46,455 bases of DNA from Bacteroidales bacterium (GTDB lineage Bacteria > Bacteroidota > Bacteroidia > Bacteroidales > UBA932). The notes below the pieces were generated by a model. That model saw only the letters and a program-made list of their open reading frames with translations. It ran no database searches and was not told where the DNA came from. The stretch covers positions 1 through 46,455 of the forward strand of contig JAFROJ010000007.1 in the NCBI GenBank assembly GCA_017429765.1, in the 5' to 3' direction. Below, in pieces: positions 43,336 through 46,455 of this stretch. Position 1 is the stretch's first letter, and the number at the start of each line of letters is the position of its first letter. The translations under genes and the position numbers were made by a program.

Positions 43336-44692
43336 TGGATATGACGGTTTTGTATGGACGTCCCGGGGAATAAACCAGGGAGTCGGGGTTATCGCTCTCG
43401 ACTCTTTCGAGGCGGATCAGGGTGGTGTCGTATTCCATCCCCGGAGCGTCTATGGCGTTGAGCAAGAGTATCTTGCTGCTTCCAATGCGGGAATCGCGCA
43501 GGATGATGCTGTCCACCGGAGTGCGGCTCTGGATGAGGGCCGGAATCTCGTTCTCGACAGAGATGCGCTCGAACACAATATTGCTCTGGACAGGGATCTC
43601 GGCGTAGGGGTAGTAACTGCGTGAATATTGGTCGTGGTCAAAATGCAGGCAGAGCGCCAGATGGCGCTTTTTCTGAAGCCTGATGTCCCGGAACACGACA
43701 TTCCTGACTCCACAACTGTGGCAGATATTCCTGTCCTGCGACATGGTCCAGGTGATGCCGTCAGGGTAGGTGACAGTACCCTCCTCGTGGACGGGGCGGC
43801 AGGTTGAGGTGTAATTGACTTTGACCTTCGGGCCGTTGGTCCGGTAGATCCTTCCCTCGCTCACCACGGCGTCGCCGGAGGACTGGATGTCCATACCTTC
43901 CTCCCAGTCCCGCCAGCCGCCTGCCAAAATGCGGGCGAAAAAGCCTGTAGTGCCGTTCTCGGGGTCGTCAAGATCGACGCAGTCCTCGATGATCCCGTCC
44001 TCGATCCATCCGAGTTCCGGGTTGGAGGTGGTGTAGTCGTGGGCGTTGAGGGCGATCGGGTCATCATAGGTCTTGAATATCCCGTGCCGCACGGCGAAGC
44101 CTCGTCCGGGGCCGAAGTGGACAGCGTCCTTCATCCCTTCGATGTGGATGTCCTCGACAGTGGCGTCCTCAAACGAGCAGATCTGGAGCGCGAAGTCTCG
44201 GGGAGGTAAGTCCAGCAGGGTGAAATCCTTGATTGTCAAGTTCTTGATGTGGAAGAACCCCACCTGGCAGGACATCCCGACAATGTCCGGGACGTCAAGC
44301 TCGTTCCCGGAGCTGCCATCCAGCCCGTCGCATTGGAGGTTGAGACCGGTGACGCTGATGTTCTCGTTCTGCTCACGGGTGAAGGCGCCCCGGTTGATGA
44401 TGGCGTATCTCGCCCTCACCCCATCGGCCCCGACAGCTTTTTTCAGCGTGACTCCCTTGTCGAACCTCAGGTCCGTACCGGAATCAAGCAGCAGGGTTCT
44501 GGAGACAGCGTAGGTCCCCGGCTTCCTTACCCGGATCTTCCCGCCGCCGTCAAGGCAGCTCTGTAGCGCCTCGGCGTTTGCCAAAGGGTCGTTCCCGGGG
44601 AGGAAACCATATTTGTCGGCATGTTTCACCTTCTCGCAGGCGACGGCCATCACCAGCGTCAGCGAGATCAAACTCAGCAGTCTCTTATTCAT
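43328..44692 (-). CDS. Pectate-lyase/GH28-like right-handed beta-helix lipoprotein
   Basis: The 454-residue protein has lipobox AVAC (Cys19). The N-terminal part (NAEALQSCLDGGGKIRVRKPGTYAVSRTLLLDSGTDLRFDKGVTL) is typical of pectate-lyase-superfamily and GH28-type folds. Beta-helix turns follow (NISVTGLNLQCDG; FHIKNLTIKDFTLLD; ATVEDIHIEG). The usual GH28 catalytic NTD/DD/HG set was not recognised with confidence, so the enzyme class is open: polygalacturonase-like, lyase or a binding protein. The 8-bp overlap with CotH and 18-bp gap to the upstream beta-helix gene place it in a three-gene unit. Confidence 0.78.
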   Translation of the reverse strand: MNKRLLSLISLTLVMAVACEKVKHADKYGFLPGNDPLANAEALQSCLDGGGKIRVRKPGTYAVSRTLLLDSGTDLRFDKGVTLKKAVGADGVRARYAIINRGAFTREQNENISVTGLNLQCDGLDGSSGNELDVPDIVGMSCQVGFFHIKNLTIKDFTLLDLPPRDFALQICSFEDATVEDIHIEGMKDAVHFGPGRGFAVRHGIFKTYDDPIALNAHDYTTSNPELGWIEDGIIEDCVDLDDPENGTTGFFARILAGGWRDWEEGMDIQSSGDAVVSEGRIYRTNGPKVKVNYTSTCRPVHEEGTVTYPDGITWTMSQDRNICHSCGVRNVVFRDIRLQKKRHLALCLHFDHDQYSRSYYPYAEIPVQSNIVFERISVENEIPALIQSRTPVDSIILRDSRIGSSKILLLNAIDAPGMEYDTTLIRLERVESDNPDSLVYSPGRPYKTVISNE

Positions 44693-44710
44693 GTCTCATC
44701 ATATTACTGA

Positions 44711-46455
44711 TCAACGCCTTCCGGCGGGAGTGTGAAGTTCGTCGGCCACTCCATCCACCTTCCCTGAGAACCCCGTCGCCCTCGAGGAGCCGGACAGGAC
44801 GTCCGAAGTCGGGGGGATCCGTGAAAGGTCCGGAAGGACGAATCCGGGAATAACATCCAGCAGGGCGGGACGTCCGGTGAAGCCGGCCAAAGGATCCGAG
44901 GGGTCCTTGAATCCTGGGTTCCGGTCCGTCTTCCAATTGTCGCTCATCCGCGAGATGAAATTGGCTGGTCCGGAGATGTCGTCGTTGTAGATGTGGTCAC
45001 TCCAGACCACTTTCTCGAAGGCCCATTTAACGTTGTAGAACACATTGCGGATGAACTCGTTACGCTGAGGCTCGGCGGGATCGCCCTCGTAGTAGGAGGA
45101 GAATTCGGGGTAATGCGCCCTGAAAGCCGGCCCGTCCACGAGGGCGACCGAGTCCCTGTGGGCGATAAGCCTGTCCGCTCCCCAAGTCTTGAGCCTGCCG
45201 TCAGTCTTGACAGCGGCGCATGGAAGGTCCATGAATATGTTGTCGTGGTAGCGGATGTCGCTCCCGCCCCCGATCTGCACCGGCGGCGAGGTTATGTTCC
45301 GGAATATATTCCCGTACACCTCGACGGCTCCGGAACCGTCGTCATGATAGAGGGCCCTGACATTGAAAGGGACCTCGATGTCGTGGAAATAATTCCCCCG
45401 GATGACGCCGCCTCTCTGGGCCGGGTTGCGCCCGTGGTAGAGCGCGCCGTTGTCCTCGATGTCGAGGCAGACATGGTGCACGTTGCAATACTCAACGGTC
45501 TGGTCGTTGCCGAGCATCAGGATCGCCATGGTGGAGGAGTTGTAGAACTCGCAGCCTGTGATCCTGTTCCCGAGTCCGCTCATCACCACTCCCACCCGGT
45601 ACTGCATCTCGATACGGTTGAAGTCGCGGATCCGGCAGTTCTCGACATAGTTGTCGCCCCGGACGATATTCTTCCTGTCGCCTCCGGCCAGCTCCACCCC
45701 TCCGGCGCCGAGGTCATAGAGGTCGCAGCCGGACAGCCCGCAGGAGCGGCTGGAGGCGTCTATCGTTGCCGCCACGTGTCCCATACCGTGTATGCGGCAA
45801 TCCTCGATCCTTGTGTCCCGGCAGTCCCTGATCGCTATCGCGTCGCCTCGGGAGCAGGTGAACTCAACGCCCGAGATGACCACGCCATCGCATCCTTCAA
45901 GACGGAGCAGGGGAGAGGTCATCACGCTCATTTCCAGTCGTTTGGTACCCTCGGGGAGCATCAGCCAGCACTTCTTTCCGGCGGCGTCCAGGGAGTATTC
46001 TCCAGGAAGAGTCACTTCTTCGGGAATATTCAGTATCTTCCATCTCTGGAAACTCTCGCCGGCGCCACGGCCGAAGCCGTAGTTAGTGAGGCTTCCCGCC
46101 TCGATGGTCTTATTCTCGCCAAGACGCTTGATGGGGGTCAACTCACTTGTCCACCCGAACCTGAAACAGCCCCAGAGCCATCCAAGTCCAGGATTACGCC
46201 ACTCAAGCGGACGGTTTTCCCTGAAGGCGATCACGCCGAAGCCGTCACCCTCCTGAGGCCGGATATACCCCCTGCCAGGAGTCACAACCGAATCCAGCGG
46301 AAGCGGGTCAGTGTCAGGCCATTCGCTAAGGCGCATCGGCACCCCGTCCGCGAAAAACTCAGACCATGAGGGGCCGGTCAGATGTGGGTCACCTTTAGGG
46401 ACGACAGGCCCGAGAGGGTAGCGGCACAGGTCGAGTCTCCTGACGCCTTTGGCAA
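44711..46455 (-). CDS. Right-handed beta-helix carbohydrate-active protein (GH141-like), 5' end beyond the window
   Basis: The open frame continues without a stop to base 46455, so the N-terminus is missing; at least 580 residues are present. A GTG at 46342 is not a likely start, because coding sense continues upstream (SWSEFFADG then VPMRLSEWPD, the xFxDGxPMxLxxWP opening seen in GH141-like proteins). A long right-handed beta-helix follows (RLEGCDGVVISGVEFTCSRG; TRIEDCRIHGMGH; NRITGCEFYNSS; QTVEYCNVHHV; IRGNYFHDIEV). GH141 members include fucosidase and xylanase activities on pectin and xylan. Specificity is unknown. It is the most upstream visible gene of this glycan unit. Confidence 0.82.
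   Translation of the reverse strand, partial: AKGVRRLDLCRYPLGPVVPKGDPHLTGPSWSEFFADGVPMRLSEWPDTDPLPLDSVVTPGRGYIRPQEGDGFGVIAFRENRPLEWRNPGLGWLWGCFRFGWTSELTPIKRLGENKTIEAGSLTNYGFGRGAGESFQRWKILNIPEEVTLPGEYSLDAAGKKCWLMLPEGTKRLEMSVMTSPLLRLEGCDGVVISGVEFTCSRGDAIAIRDCRDTRIEDCRIHGMGHVAATIDASSRSCGLSGCDLYDLGAGGVELAGGDRKNIVRGDNYVENCRIRDFNRIEMQYRVGVVMSGLGNRITGCEFYNSSTMAILMLGNDQTVEYCNVHHVCLDIEDNGALYHGRNPAQRGGVIRGNYFHDIEVPFNVRALYHDDGSGAVEVYGNIFRNITSPPVQIGGGSDIRYHDNIFMDLPCAAVKTDGRLKTWGADRLIAHRDSVALVDGPAFRAHYPEFSSYYEGDPAEPQRNEFIRNVFYNVKWAFEKVVWSDHIYNDDISGPANFISRMSDNWKTDRNPGFKDPSDPLAGFTGRPALLDVIPGFVLPDLSRIPPTSDVLSGSSRATGFSGKVDGVADELHTPAGRR

Noticed and set aside
44993-46369. 458-codon open frame on the plus strand opposite the right-edge beta-helix gene
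   Set aside because: It is a shadow frame of G+C-rich coding DNA. The minus-strand frame shows beta-helix repeats and a GH141-like N-terminus, while this one shows no motif, signal peptide or domain pattern.

Overview
The window is chromosomal DNA from a G+C-rich member of the Bacteroidota, most likely order Bacteroidales. The evidence is the short primary sigma factor (286 aa, the Bacteroidota RpoD form), several promoter -7 boxes matching the Bacteroidota consensus TAnnTTTG, and families common in this phylum: DUF2807/head-GIN, PCMD-domain, DUF3667, CotH lipoproteins, M64 peptidase, and many lipoproteins and secreted hydrolases. No rRNA, tRNA, CRISPR array or phage module was seen. Genes are packed tightly and many overlap by a few bases.

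Layout. (1) 1-102: possible N-terminal fragment of an IS110-type transposase running off the left edge. (2) 144-7940: MsbA-like ABC exporter and secreted M28 peptidase (minus), then a TPR protein, a YycJ-type metallo-beta-lactamase-fold protein and a periplasmic glutathione peroxidase (plus), and a secreted M64 peptidase (minus). (3) 7945-12568, minus strand: dnaN, a DnaQ-fold exonuclease, a binding-protein lipoprotein, a PatB/MalY aminotransferase and the M64 peptidase lie in one co-directional string. (4) 12708-18587, plus: HtrA protease, rpoD, argS and a YgiQ-type radical SAM protein, almost without gaps. (5) 18658-21088: a small acidic protein, a strong intrinsic terminator, then ECF sigma factor, membrane-anchored anti-sigma-like protein and DUF2807 protein. 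(6) 21089-26973: GH29 fucosidase-like enzyme, a shortened hotdog thioesterase-like protein divergent from a membrane LytTR regulator, and an S9 peptidase.

(7) 27066-36648 is a long plus-strand run: a TIM-barrel-like lipoprotein, a flavodoxin lipoprotein, a GH3 glycosidase, then a block of five abutting or overlapping genes (steroid 5-alpha-reductase family protein, old-yellow-enzyme oxidoreductase, SDR, PCMD-domain secreted protein, second SDR), and a CE1-like esterase. The reductase block resembles the bile-acid/steroid A-ring reduction clusters (5AR, 5BR, 3beta-HSDH) described in gut Bacteroidales and is the most interesting part of the window. (8) 36652-39402, minus: beta-lactamase-fold hydrolase, YbaK deacylase, DUF3667 membrane protein. 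(9) 39516-41689, plus: small secreted protein, CDF cation transporter, AlkD-like protein. (10) 41671-46455, minus: CotH lipoprotein and two beta-helix carbohydrate-active proteins, the last cut by the right edge.

The regulatory site of most interest is 23122-23265, between the LytTR gene and the thioesterase-like gene. It holds a perfect 18-bp palindrome and further GTGAC-type half-sites lying on or near both predicted promoters. All functional calls come from reading motifs by eye; no database search was run.
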